Assembly (NCBI GenBank): GCA_977006965.1
Contig: OZ345369.1
Location: 434,001-498,000 of the forward strand
DNA from: Phymatolithon calcareum
Taxonomy: Eukaryota; Rhodophyta; Florideophyceae; Hapalidiales
DNA length: 64,000 bases
Direction of reading: 5' to 3'
This document shows, one piece after another, positions 30,196 to 40,943 of the stretch (the stretch's first letter is position 1; each line of letters opens with the position of its first letter). The notes below the pieces were generated by a model. The model was given only the letters and a program-made list of their open reading frames with translations, did no database searches and had not been told where the DNA came from. A program made the translations under genes and the position numbers.

Positions 30196-30925
30196 ATGAC
30201 ACCGCGGGCAGAGTCTTCTACGGCCTGCCTTTCGGAAGCGTTACTCGTTTTTGTCGAGACTCAGCATGGGGACTTGAGCGTGTTCGTGGTATTCCACGTG
30301 GACCAGCGCGACGTAGAAGGCCTGGTCGTATACATTGCACGCAACACTTATTGCGTGTATTACAGTAGCAATAATTCGACTGATTTCGTGGATAGTTTAC
30401 TTTCGTGTTCAATAGGAACGCAAATGTTTACCCAAGTTGGGTGACGAAATTCGTGTAGCAGAAATGATACAAAAGCTCGCTGGGTGTTCCTCACTGAGAA
30501 GGAACCCAAGCATTAAGAAGAAAACCGAACTCTATCAAGAATTCTAGCACGAGCTAGTGTGGCTAATACCGAACGCTGGAGACGGTGTGTTCCACTCGTC
30601 GTGGACACAGCTATCGATTCATAGACCCTTTGGGCGCTACAACCATAGAACCGATTATCCTCCAAAGATCCTGCTTCTGGCTGTGAATCTAGGATGACAA
30701 TCGCTGGTACCATCCAAGCCATCTCGCCGATTGGAAAGCTTGGCTTCGCTTGTCATCAGACTGATATTCAACTACATCATCTCGCCGTTTGGCAAGTTTG
30801 GCTAAATCCATATCAGGTACTTCATTTACGAACAAGGCTGAACCGGTATACCTGCTGGTATATCCAACCCAGAAGAGTTCGATCGTATCGCGTATAATAC
30901 ATGAGTGCAAAGTGACAGTTTTCTC
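30196..30925 (-). repeat. Repeat family R1, copy 3 (uninterrupted)
   Basis: This is the longest clean copy. It matches copy 2 in the same orientation and copy 1 in the opposite one. On the plus strand a frame from 30196 reads LSVFVVFHVDQRDVEGLVVYIARNTYCVYYS, reminiscent of retroelement protein. On the minus strand VILDSQPEAGSLEDNRFYGCS is also open. The sense strand is undecided. No terminal repeats could be set. Confidence 0.6.
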
Positions 30926-32399
30926 TCAACCCACTGCGTTTGCGCGCGTGTTAACACCGACTCCGCGCATTACCCCTATTGAGGGCAATCTCTTTATTGC
31001 TATTGCTCAAAAGCTTGCCATAAATATCATGAACGAACCCCTGATGGAGAGGAGACCTCGTCATAACGCGTATAGTATAAGGCGCAATCCTTTTTGTTCC
31101 TGAAGCCTTATCTGGACTATTGAAATGTGAATAAAGTAAACTTTTATGCACTTTGTGACTCAATGAGATAAAAAGTGTCTCCGTCACTAACAAGACTGAG
31201 GAGGAAATTTAAAAATTTTGCATTACCTTGTCAGTTTTTTCAAGGCTTCCCTCAGAAAGGGGCAACTTTTTATTTTTCAAAACGCTCGTGTTTCGGAGAA
31301 AGAGAGAAGCGCAAAGCAAAAGGCTGTCGCCACGCTTAACTTCAAGCGCAAGTACAATAATAGGCTGAGAGAAAGTGATCACTCGAGAGATTGTTTCCAT
31401 TTCGAGGCAAGTCTGTGTGGCAACAAGACCATTATTTTGCCCGCGAAGAGAGCTCTCCCAAGGATACGCTGCGACCTGGTTGACAATCAGAAGAAAGGTA
31501 GATTTTTATTTAAAGTTACCAACGCATCTGCTGACGCTTGGGAAACTTTCCCAGGCCAAGAGGTTTTGGCTAGATTCTGTCTAAGGTTGACAATCAGAGC
31601 GTTTCATTTGTCGCAAATCATTACTAAATGTTTTCGAGGTTAGACAGTACGCATGTGGATATGCTTGCAGTTTTCAGAAAACAGTTGCATTTCAAAATCT
31701 ATTCGTTTTCTCGGGCTTTTCTGATTCCACTGATGACTCACAAAAAAGTGAATGTTGGGGCCCACCCTTTGTTCCTGATTAATGTGCGCAATCTGTTCTA
31801 AGCAGGTCAGATACTATTTGAATTTTGTACTTATTTGAAAAATGCATTGCTGCTTCTGAGTTCTTTAGATATCTCAAATCACTTTCAGAAGCTGACTGGA
31901 GTGATTGATCTACCTGTTATGAACAACAGCAACTACGTTCACTAATTCCAGGTCCTTTGACTTCGGCAAGGATAGAAGAGATATATTGACTGTACTGCAT
32001 TTGTGATAAGAAACGTGGTGCTGAAGTGCTGGGCTGAAGCAAGGATATTTGTAGAACTTTTTGACCAGCGGACGTTGAAACTTTCCGTTTTTCACGAATC
32101 CATCCTTTCATCGCCGCAGTACTACCGTAATTGACAGCGCTGGTGACGACGACCAACGTTTCTATTTTTGAGTTTTTCTATGTGACTTTTTCGAAACGGT
32201 TAGTTTCTCAAAACGACCATTCACTCTAATCTGATTGCTTAAAATTCCTTACAAGGTGCCGGTGCCAGACTGAAAATGGATTCCTTCTTGTGCCCAAAAA
32301 ACGCTTCTCGCTGTCTAAACTTTATTCGTCCATGGACAGGGAGGATCGGAAGCGGATATTGACATACCAAGAGGACATTCTTTAGTGCAGTTCTAAGAG
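30926..32399. other. Gene-poor stretch; weak basic open frame at 31218-31643
   Basis: The frame at 31218-31643 (+, 141 codons) is basic, with KERSAKQKAVATLNFKRKYNNR, and unrecognised. AATAAA lies near 31131. No repeat or terminal structure was noticed. Confidence 0.3.
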
Positions 32400-32800
32400 T
32401 GCAAGTTCAAGAGACTATACTCGATATTCGAATTACGTGATGTTTTATTTTTTAAAATATAACATCACATAATTCGAATAAGCTCCGAACACGTCAAGTT
32501 GAGTAACTGAGCAGCTTCTCTCTGTCTCCCGTGGCGGTCGTAATCTACTCTCCGAGGATCTCGGTAATTCGAATTTCTCTTCCTGTGAAGGCCCGAGTGA
32601 GTCTCTTGCATTCATATTAAGTTTTTTAGTCCATTTCTGTGGATCGCAGTGCTCGTTGGAGCGCTACGAGCTCAAGAAGAGCACCGAGATTGACTTTCTG
32701 GACAACCGGGCTCTGTTGAAAATCAGTCTTAGGTACAGTAGACGCGTGTTTTTTCCTCACATATGTTGCACTCCTGGTAGCTTTGTTCGAACTAGTGTCC
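32400..32800 (-). repeat. Repeat family R2, copy 2
   Basis: The minus strand matches 29240-29900 without the LTR insertion. This shows that LTR F is an insertion and defines the empty site (TCTCGGTGCTCTTCTTGAGCTCG). The homology runs through GACAGAGAGAAGCTGCTC and stops close to the fold-back at 32426. Confidence 0.6.
32426..32479. repeat. Perfect-looking 19-bp fold-back palindrome
   Basis: ATTCGAATTACGTGATGTT at 32426-32444 is complementary to AACATCACATAATTCGAAT at 32461-32479 with one mismatch and a 16-base AT loop. It could be a MITE remnant, a cruciform or a small hairpin RNA. It sits at the end of R2 copy 2. Confidence 0.8.
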
Positions 32801-33719
32801 TATAACCAGAATATGTGTTTGCACGAAATAGAGAGGGTAGGGCTACGACTCTCTCAGCTCCCCAAATCAGACCACAACTTCATTTTTAAGAGTTCGATGT
32901 GCTGGATCGAAAACGACAAAGTATTCGTTTCGATTATGGGCAGGGCAGTCCTCTGGTCACAGTTTTATATGCCCGAATATAGTCACATGGCAGTCCGACT
33001 TTCATTCCTTCAATTATGGCACTGCCCGGCACTTTTTTTCAGAGTAAGTTGGCACACATGCTTTCATACAGAAGAGGACATGCGCCAAGGCAGTCTGCGG
33101 TTGTGCGGATTCTTCGCTTACTAGTTCGGAGATTTCGTATGCAGAAATGCCGCCATCACAGCAGGTTGCATAACGCAGGATGCATCCGTCCGCGAATCCC
33201 TGCGTACAGTAGGCACGTTACATTACACTTACGTATTGGAGGAATAATTCAACGATCTGTTCTGATTATAGTAAGTCATACATTATAAATATATGAAAGA
33301 AATGGATTGACAGTCCCTTACTGAAGGGCTGCAATTCGGCACAACATTTTTGCTTTTGAAGTTCGGCATGACAACTTTGATACAACTGCAGTTCATACAT
33401 TCACTCATTGAAGAGTCCAAAAGCAGTTCTGTCTGATAAACACGGTCCAGTTTAGGTTTCAGAAAAGGAGAGGCAATGGCATTAATTATAAAGAGCAATA
33501 TCTTTTCGCGACCAACGCCACTCATTCATCTCGCACTCGGCTGGCTTGTGGCATCAGATTTCTGAAATCTTGCGTATTTACGGGAACTACCAGACGACTG
33601 TCCTTCTAAAAAAACGTAGTTGACTTTTTTCTAAATCCTCTATGGAAGAATTCAGCAATCTAAACATGCGCATTTCACGAGGAGACCTCAAATGATTAAT
33701 TGTATTCAAACAGCACTCT
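32801..33719. other. No recognisable gene
   Basis: Short frames only, such as 32783-33124 (+), which lack motifs. Confidence 0.35.
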
Positions 33720-34311
33720 ATTTTATCCTTTCACTCGTCATCTCTGCCAAATCACAGCAGCTCCACGACGCTGAGGGAATAAGAAGATGCTTGGAACGCA
33801 AGATTTGAACAATGGTCGTCAACCATAGGGAAGTACAGCTTTTTTACGTCCCAATTCTCTTTTATACTTAAGAGGGTGAACCAATCCGGGTTAGCACACT
33901 GTCCGTCCAGTACCCTAATCATATATTCTGCACGGACGCCACATCCGCAACAGCGAATAGGCGATAAGTCCCTGTCCCGAGGACTGTCCCGAGGATTAGC
34001 ATCATCCTTTATATAAAGTTTTGTGTGTCTCCTTTTGTACAATGGATAATGCTCGACCGGCAAAACTGATCATGAGGATAGATGGCTTTCTCTCAGTCCA
34101 CACTTAAGGTAGTATTCCTTTTATGTTTCAAAAAAATTACGTCAATTTGACGATACGACACTTTTGACTCTAAAACAGAATCGAAAACTGCATCTTCAAT
34201 TCATTATAAAGACGCATCGTGAGTCGCTAGAGAGCTAGAATGCTCCACCACAACCGAGAGCCCGAGAACTCCAGGGACTAGCCGCAAACAGCAACGCACA
34301 TTCCACCAAAA

Positions 34312-34653
34312 ATGGCCCTCATCACCCCCAAGGAAGCCTATGCCAGAAAGTCTCGCGGTTGGAACCACATCGACGTACGCACTCCCAACGAGTTTGCACT
34401 CCTTCGTACACCTAATAGTGTCAACATTCCTATCATGGTCCGAGGACCAAAAGGTATGAAGTCCAATCTCGACTTTCTCGCGACTGTCGCAGCCAAATTC
34501 TCGATAGATGACAAGATAATTGTGAGCTGCACAAATGGAAGCAGAAGCACAAAGGCCGTCGTCAAACTCTATGGTGCTGGCTACAAGAACCTGGCAGATA
34601 TGCAAGGTGGTATCACTGCATGGGCTAAGCAAGAAAGCCTTCCTCTGAAATGA
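34312..34653 (+). CDS. Single-domain rhodanese-like sulfurtransferase (113 aa)
   Basis: The frame is intact and intronless. The Met at 34312 lies in a good eukaryotic context (ACCAAAAATGG) and starts the domain directly. D21-V-R-T-P is the conserved DVR(T/E)P.E motif. Residues 73-79 (CTNGSRS) form the C..G.RS active loop, with C73 the predicted persulfide carrier. GYKNLADMQGGITAW is the typical C-terminal block. The length is that of single-domain rhodaneses, which move sulfur from thiosulfate-like donors to acceptors such as cyanide or sulfur-transfer proteins. No targeting peptide is seen. It is likely an active host gene, as the catalytic residue and frame are kept. The second copy at 50092 is dead. 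Confidence 0.9.
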   Translation: MALITPKEAYARKSRGWNHIDVRTPNEFALLRTPNSVNIPIMVRGPKGMKSNLDFLATVAAKFSIDDKIIVSCTNGSRSTKAVVKLYGAGYKNLADMQGGITAWAKQESLPLK

Positions 34654-34738
34654 AAAGCGGGTCAATTCAATGCTAACCGAGAAGAGCTACTGCATCGAAC
34701 ATTGTATAAGCCATCAAATGTTCCTTTTCCAGTCTTGT

Positions 34739-34744
34739 AATAAA
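34739..34744 (+). terminator. Polyadenylation signal of the rhodanese-like gene
   Basis: AATAAA lies 86 bases after the TGA, the usual position for a short 3' UTR. Confidence 0.6.
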
Positions 34745-35029
34745 CTGCATTGTGTTGCCAATTGTCCTGCGAGATACTACTTTATCCTTCGCTGAATCCT
34801 AAAATTATGAAAATCAGCTATTGGCGACGCTGCCTCTATCAGGACCGTTGCGAATTAACATCAGTCCCCGTTGAACTCGAGTCAAATCTGCCAACGGTGG
34901 AGTAAAAGAGAGAACAATGGTGAAGCGCTATGGCGCTGTTTTCTGATATAGAATTCGCTTTAAATTAGGCAATGCTAACAGCTCGAAAAGTACGTAGATT
35001 CTACGCATGGAGTTGTTTTTAGTAAAGTA

Positions 35030-35359
35030 TAATTTTAAGCCTCAAAATTTCACGAGTATACAGGCAAGGCGTCCTCAGCTGCACCTTAGTGTAGGACAGA
35101 TCTCATGGATTTTTGAACTCATCTGTTCGTATCTGTGCTTCAAAACAGGCCTTCTTCGTTATGCTTTCACTCTATGAGGGTCCTGCTGAACAGCGAAAGC
35201 TCCTCCAGAGCCTTTTCTGAATCCAGTCTATTTTCTTCTTCAAGTTCCTAAACAGGCTTTCTTCGTTATGCTTTCACTCTATGAGGGTCCTACTGAACAG
35301 CGAAAGCTCCTCTAGAGCCTTTTCTGAATCCAGTCAATTTTCTTCTTCAAGTTCATTTC
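35030..35359 (+). repeat. 107-bp tandem duplication within a dispersed repeat
   Basis: Units begin at 35146 and 35253 (CAGGC(C/T)TTCTTCGTTATGC) and differ at a few bases. A diverged single copy is at 39225-39325 (TTAGCCTTCGTTGTTTTCCG). The flanking sequence also matches weakly (CAAGG.(G/T)TCCTCAGCTG), so the unit belongs to a larger dispersed repeat, 35030-35359 and 39050-39330. Confidence 0.75.
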
Positions 35360-36397
35360 TTGAAAGCTTGCGCTCCAGAGTCGCTACTACCATGAAGTAT
35401 GATTTTCTCCTCGTCCAAAAGATCTATTTATAGAAGAATTCGAAAGTCTTGGAAGGAACCGAGCATCGTGAGACGAGATATCATATCCGTTGTTTTGGAA
35501 GATCCAAACTGGGGTGCAAAGCAGCCCACGAGAGAAGGAAGCTTCCAGAACGCATTACCATACTGTAAAGAGACTTCCCAGATTCGCATCGCGAAATTCT
35601 ACGCATCTAGGATGGTCCCTACATTGGGGTTTCAAAGGTAGCTCATGTAGTCTGTGGGACATCTGTCGACTTGGGTGCCCAATCGTCCCTGCAACTAGGC
35701 AAGTACGCGATCCGGTCGGTAAAATGACAAGAATGGTGCTCTTCGGCTGGTGGATCCAGGCAGGGTTATCTTCCCGTACGCTTCTTCCCCTTTGTAGCAC
35801 CATAGCTGGTTCCTTTTGCTTCGGCACCACCACATGGAGTCTAACGTTCTAAGCCGACACCGCTGGAGCTCACAGTCAACACGCAATGTCGTTCCGGGCC
35901 GTTCACACTGCTGCAAATTGACTGCAACACAACCTCGTAGAATTAGAACAAATTGCGAGAGTGCGTCATCTTCCAAATTCGTCAGTATTGCACTTTCAAA
36001 GCAACTTGCAATGGCAACATACGTCTTTTAAATAGGCACTATTAATTATCGTTCTTACTGCTGATACTTTAGCTATGTCGCTTTCTCAGATCTCCCATAA
36101 CTAAAGGGAAGCTAACAAGATATCTACAAAACCTGTCACCTCCATTACGCGCCTCACACGCACTTCCTGTTTCGACTTTGACCTACCCTGTTCATTCCTT
36201 CTTTCTAATTTTGCTTTATTTCTGTTCTAGGTTTCGATCCGTTTTCAGCGATACGCACACCCGCGCTGTCACCTTGAAGGCTGCCGTACTTCCTAACATG
36301 TTTTCTGTTCGGGTTCCCGGTATTTGTACCCCTGTAAATACTACAGAGCGAGTAGGAACAGAAAAGACTCAGTTGTGAAATGGTATGTCACCGCGAC
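35360..36397. other. No recognisable gene
   Basis: Open frames such as 35490-35852 (+) and 35695-35976 (-) lack family motifs. The start (TTTCTCCTCGTCCAAAAGATCTAT) weakly resembles 51205, which suggests another worn repeat. Confidence 0.3.
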
Positions 36398-36401
36398 GAC
36401 C

Positions 36402-36748
36402 TATAGACACGTAATGATGCAGTGGCGCCAGAAGCTACAGGAATAGGCGACCTAAATTCCGGTCTAGGTTCTGCGAGCAGGAAGCATGCAATATGCTTCC
36501 AGCAAACCCCGCAGCTGAAAGGTGTTCGGAATTCTACTTATGCAGTTCCCCCTTCGTAGATTTACTCGGATGCATTGCATTAGAGAGAGATCACCCATCT
36601 TCAAGATAAAGCCAACGTTATCTTTAGATACTCAGTGATTACAGAAATTTCTTTCCGGCAGGAGAATATCTGCGTGTTAAAAGGAAGATTGTGGATGGCC
36701 ATAGAACCGTGGAAAGTGTAAGTCCTCTTTAGACACTCAGTGATTACA
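36402..36748 (+). repeat. Solo LTR of family 2 (copy E), TSD GACC
   Basis: It starts TATAGACACGTAATGATGCAG (first G of TG mutated) and ends GATTACA, flanked by GACC at 36398-36401 and 36749-36752. It is about 105 bp longer than copy D because the 3' end (TTTAGA(T/C)ACTCAGTGATTACAGA) is present twice, near 36623 and 36729, with unrelated sequence between. Confidence 0.75.
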
Positions 36749-36752
36749 GACC

Positions 36753-37528
36753 ACAAATTGCGATTTATGCAATGTCAAGTTACTCGAAAAGGACTGACGT
36801 CCTCGGCACGGCGGTCAAACGGCACAAAGAAGAAGAAGAAAGGAATATTTTTATTTAAAGAGCACAAGAGAAATACTTCTTGACCGTCGCACCGATTTTG
36901 TGCCGGAAACTGCTCATCGCCTGTACGCGAAAATTCGTTCATAAGAACTCTAACGCTGTATCATCTGGCGAAGATCAATACATGAAACGGATTTCTGATG
37001 CAATGTGACCTTACTCTGTATCTTGGAGTAACATCGTCGAATGAAATTAAAACAAGGCCACATGCTATTTCCGAGCGCATTGCATTTTTATATGACTGCT
37101 GTCAGACACGTACTAGAAAAAAACAGTCGCATTTTCTTTGGACCAGTGAAATTCGCTGACTGAACGGGTCTAAAATTGAGCCTTCTGCAAATTTTTTTGA
37201 ATTTCGAATTTATTAAACGCCCTCAGTAACACTCATGAGACTGCGTTTCAACAGCTACGTTGTAGCTTCGATTATCTATTCAAATACTTGTAACCCGGGT
37301 TAACTTCGTAGCCCTAGCTGCAAAAACCCTCTCCCGTAAAAAGGGCGGAGGAAAAGCTTGGGTTCCACTGATCAGAGTTCCTCATATGACGCCTTGTCTA
37401 CTCCATGTCGTCGTAAAAGACGATAGAGCCTTCTGCTAATGTTCTTGTTGCTGCCACTTAGGCCTCAACTGCCAAGCTTTCGCAACGGCAACTGCGAATG
37501 CCCACCATTTCCGTTCGCAATACCATTG
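36753..37528. other. No recognisable gene
   Basis: Short frames and A/T-rich tracts (GAAGAAGAAGAAAGG near 36822). The LINE-A2 tail begins at its right edge. Confidence 0.35.
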
Positions 37529-37743
37529 CTTCTTTCTTTAATGCAGAAAGCTCGCCCACGTAGATGGTGAGTGACTGAGGCTGTTCGAAAACAGTTTCAT
37601 ATTGTTCAGAAGTGTCTCACGGCATAGTCCCTCAACGGTCTAGGTACCTACTCGTCCATATATTTGCGTCTGGAGGCAGAAAGTCCACCACAACGTAGCA
37701 ATAGATGTTCAACTGCTTCACTTCATTCGGTACTATACATCTT

Positions 37744-37986
37744 TGTAATCACTGAGAGTGTAAAGATAAGGTTGGGTTTATCTTGAAAAGGGGTGATCTC
37801 TCTCTGATGAGATGAGATGAGATGCTCTCTACTAAAACTACGAAGGGGGGACTGCTTAAGTAGGCTTTCGATTGCATGGGGTTTGCTGGAAGCATATTGC
37901 GTGCTTCCTGCTCGCAGAACCTAGACCGGAATTTAGGTCGCCTATTCCTGCAGCGTCTGGCGCCACTGCATCATTGCGTGTCTACA
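37744..37986 (-). repeat. Solo LTR of family 2 (copy D), TSD AAGA
   Basis: On the minus strand it starts TGTAGACACGCAATGATG and ends CTCAGTGATTACA (243 bp). The 4-bp duplication TCTT on the plus strand is exact (37740-37743 and 37987-37990). It splits the finger of LINE-A2, which proves it is younger than that LINE copy. Confidence 0.85.
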
Positions 37987-38399
37987 TCTTGCATACTGGG
38001 TCGTACCGCGTTTTATCCAAGTTGTGTCCAGTGTGAAAAGCGGCCACCAGAGGGGAACAGTCCCAAATTTGCTGATATAAGATCACTTCAGCTCGTCTGT
38101 AAGATAGTGGAAAGCCGTCGGGAAATTTCGGAATAGTGAGAGGCTTGGGTTTGAGAGATGACCTGATCATGGATCTCGCTGCCTCGAGTGTCAACGGGAC
38201 TTCACAAATTCCCCCACGAGCTAGCTCGTCAGCAGCATCGTTTCTGGGAATTCCGCAGTGACTCCGTATCCAAATGGCTTCGACGGAGATCTCCTTGGGC
38301 ATCAGTTATTCCATAAGGCACTAAAACTTCCGTATCATTTCCCCATACATCCGTGGTTGGCCGACAATAGCATCGATGCAGCTCCTGCTCTCCGTCAAC

Positions 38400-38826
38400 C
38401 ATGTCATGTCATGACACTTGCTTTGTCCCCTCGTGGGGCTCGCAAGGCAGCGCATTATTCTTAATTAACTTCTACTTAGATGACGGCAGATCGTTATTTC
38501 TGCGAGGTAATTAGGAAAGCACTCCTTCTTCTCTGCCTACCGCTCGACAACTCGATTCCACCCGGAGCAAGCGTGGTGGTTCCACGTTCCGCGAGTCCAC
38601 GTGGACGGCCAGATCATTTGGACTCTACTCTTTACCGCTCCCTTGTCTTCTTTACACGTATGATGCACTGTAATCCCTCCGTATCGACGACGGAAAAACC
38701 AGTAGGAGAAAACTGCGTCGGACTCTTCACGATAAACAGGCACACCCGAGATTCGAACCCGGAACTTTCTCTTGATCACATCTTGCTGCGCATCTCCCGA
38801 ATCAGTTTAACCACTTGACCAGGTGG
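38400..38826 (-). repeat. tRNA-derived SINE, copy 1
   Basis: Nearly identical to the SINE at 47964-48392 but inverted. On the minus strand the A-box-like TGGTCAAGTGGTTAA begins the element, and the B box GGGTTCGAATCTCGG lies about 60 bases on. The 3' tail is (ACATG)n. It is inserted in the RNase H of LINE-A2. No convincing target duplication is left. The 112-codon frame across it is not a gene. Confidence 0.85.
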
Positions 38827-39049
38827 CCAAGGTATAGTTCTTCCAAGCGCAAAGGGACGCCTTACAGCTTCTTGAAATGCATGAACAGCGGCGATGGTTT
38901 CCGCGTCGTATGAAGAACCAACAGCTCCAGCATTTAGCGAAATATCCGGGACAGTTTCTTTTCCGCTCATCGGTAATATCCCCGCGCCTCCGACATTGAG
39001 AGGGCAAATAGCATTCTAGAAGTCAATAGCATGATACTGGTGTTGTTTT

Positions 39050-39330
39050 ATTCACCGCACAAGGTTCTTTTGGTAAAGTTTTTTAAAAGCCGCACAATCT
39101 TTCGAATGTACGGCAAGGTTCCTCAGCTGTAGCTTACCTTAGACAGCTGTCTCGGATTTAATAGCAAATTGTTAGATTGTAAGGGGTTTTTCAGACTTCA
39201 ACTCAACTGCTCGTACCTGGGCTTCAGTATTAGCCTTCGTTGTTTTCCGTGCACTCTATGAGGTTCCGGCTGATTAGCAAAAGTTCCTCCAGAGCTTTTC
39301 TTTGCCCAGTCTACAACTCTGCGAAGTCAA
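39050..39330 (+). repeat. Diverged copy of the 35.0-35.36 kb dispersed repeat
   Basis: It shares the order GGCAAGG.(G/T)TCCTCAGCTG, CTC..CTG.TCGTA.CTG.GCTTCA, CCTTCGTTGTTTT and CTCCAGAGC(C/T)TTTCT, but without the tandem duplication. No coding content was recognised. Confidence 0.55.
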
Positions 39331-39605
39331 TAGGGCCACGGGCAGGGTGAGCGTTTGCATGGTCGTGGGCTACACAATCTGAGGGAGTACCGAAACGTGT
39401 CTCTGGCCCAAAACTGGGCCTCGCAGTGGGAAAATGCTCCATAGTGTCAAGCGTATTGGCGGGAAGTGGACCGGATGGCTTCATGTTTCGGGCACAGCCT
39501 TCGCCAACTGAAACACGGCAAGGACTTAGTCAAGTGTTCTCCTTGTCGAGAAAACTCTACCAAACACGGTAGAATAGGTCGGGCACCTCAGGACGATTAT
39601 TCCCG

Positions 39606-40500
39606 GTGCCTCGCTCGCAGAACTGGCGCGTGGTATCACTTTCGGTTGCTAATATCAAGCATCCGAAACTAACTCGACAAGATGCCGAATCGGTACGATC
39701 CTTCCTTCGAGAGTATGATCAGTATGTGAAGGAAGTCCAAGCGCTTGCAACACAGCTCGACGCGACCGGAAATGTACCGGCCGATTTCGCACGCCCAATC
39801 AGCCTCAAGTTTTTTGTTGATTCAGGTACGTTAGAATAATCGATCGCACTCGGATTCATCTTGGGTACGTCGACCTATGACGAGCTAGACGACGACACTC
39901 CCCGATGGTTTCTCAGAGAGAAGGCCAAAGAGTCAAGCGCAACACTTCCTTTGTCTACGTTCGATGGCATCGTCACCAAGAAGCTGCGAATGGATATGCG
40001 TGACGGCTCGGCAACTTCACGAATGCAAGGTCTTTTCGTTTCATACCATTCACTTCTTCGCGACAATGGATTGTCATGGGATTTGGACTCAAGCCAAAAG
40101 ATTGCAGTGCAGCATGCTCTCTATGCAATCAAACCTCAATCACTACAACAACGACTCAAAGAGGACCTTAATGGGCAAATCATGATTTGCGCCGCGATTT
40201 CAAGGGCTTTATGAAACAATCAATCAAGCTTGCTGAAGCGTTTCAACTAGTGGACAACGGTCGCATGAAGACGACTAGTGCAAATGATAGAGACCGCGCT
40301 GGTGCAAGCAGTTCCCGTGGCGGTGGGCGAAGCTCTAGATTCACGGACAACAGGCCCCAGGGAACGGACAGAAGCTCACGTGAAAGCGCAAAAAGCTACC
40401 GTACGACACTCAGTACGGCAAAGGCAGACAAAGTACATCCTGACAAGGTGCAAAAAAGTTATACCGCCAAGGAAACATTGGTTAAATGATAGCGATTGGA
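39606..40500 (+). pseudogene. Gypsy-2 gag, frameshifted
   Basis: The capsid-like frame starts near 39606 with HPKLTRQDAESVRSFLREYDQYVKEV, a helical gag motif. It continues in other frames to LYAIKPQSLQQRLKEDL (40130) and GFMKQSIKLAEAFQL (40205). A basic Ser/Arg/Gly-rich linker follows. The zinc knuckle near 40445-40500 reads CKK...HWLND with the last Cys lost. At least three frame changes or stops occur, so it cannot form particles. Confidence 0.75.
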
Positions 40501-40943
40501 GCACCCAGGACGAAAAACGCGACCACCGGGTGCCACTCAGAAACGAAAAAGCACAAGCCAAGGTTGAAGAAAACCGAAAAAAGACGGACGGAACCAATCG
40601 TCGACTCGTATCGCAAAACAGATACAGTGCTAATTGCAATATCATTGCTCAGGACGCCAATGACTCTATGTGCATCCATGGATGATGTGACGATGGCAGT
40701 GATGACACCCTCGTCTCGCCAACTTTTGCAGAGAAGGCTGTTTTAAGCAGAATCGGGAGAATTCGCAAAATTGACCAAGTCTTTCTCTCGATGGGATTAA
40801 AGAAAGGTGAAGTCGAAGAATCATTTCGTTTCTCCCGGGCATGGATCGTCCATCGGACCGTGCTAGAGCTTTCCACCGGCCCCTTGGCTATTATGAATGT
40901 TTCTCATTTGATGGCTGACGACGAGTTATGAAACGAAAACGTT

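Larger units (their letters stand above)
33720..34745 (+). repeat. Segmental duplication, copy 1 (rhodanese gene plus upstream region)
   Basis: About 1 kb matches 49541-50505 in the same orientation. Shared landmarks upstream of the gene are ATCACAGCAGCTCCAC, CCAATTCTCTT(T/A)TATACTTAA and CAACAGCGAATAGGCGAT. The match extends through the coding region to just past the gene. The duplication includes the putative promoter. Confidence 0.8.
37529..39000 (-). mobile_element. LINE-A copy 2, interrupted by a solo LTR and a SINE
   Basis: On the minus strand RNase H motifs are read from right to left: SLNAGAVGSSYDAETIAA (38930), then after the SINE gap TESRSCIDAIVGQ (38390), then IWIRSHCGIPRNDAADELA (38270). 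The finger is split by LTR D into DPVCKM (37995) and AVEHLLLRC (37715). VEGLCRE and a tail CTGCATTAAAGAAAG (37545-37531) follow. This order equals LINE-A1. Removing the two insertions restores a continuous RNase H plus finger order, although stops remain. The 5' part is missing. Confidence 0.8.

Noticed and set aside
34204-34665. 153-codon minus-strand frame over the rhodanese gene
   Set aside because: It is antisense to a well-supported domain, so it is a shadow.
36402-37986. A 1.6-kb fold-back transposon with 240-bp inverted repeats
   Set aside because: Each repeat has its own 4-bp target duplication (GACC, AAGA), and one lies inside a LINE, so they are separate solo LTRs.
38480-38818. 112-codon frame, with a matching one at 47972-48310
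   Set aside because: It lies wholly inside the SINE body, and both copies are simply the same SINE. The SINE has Pol III boxes, a tail and a target duplication.
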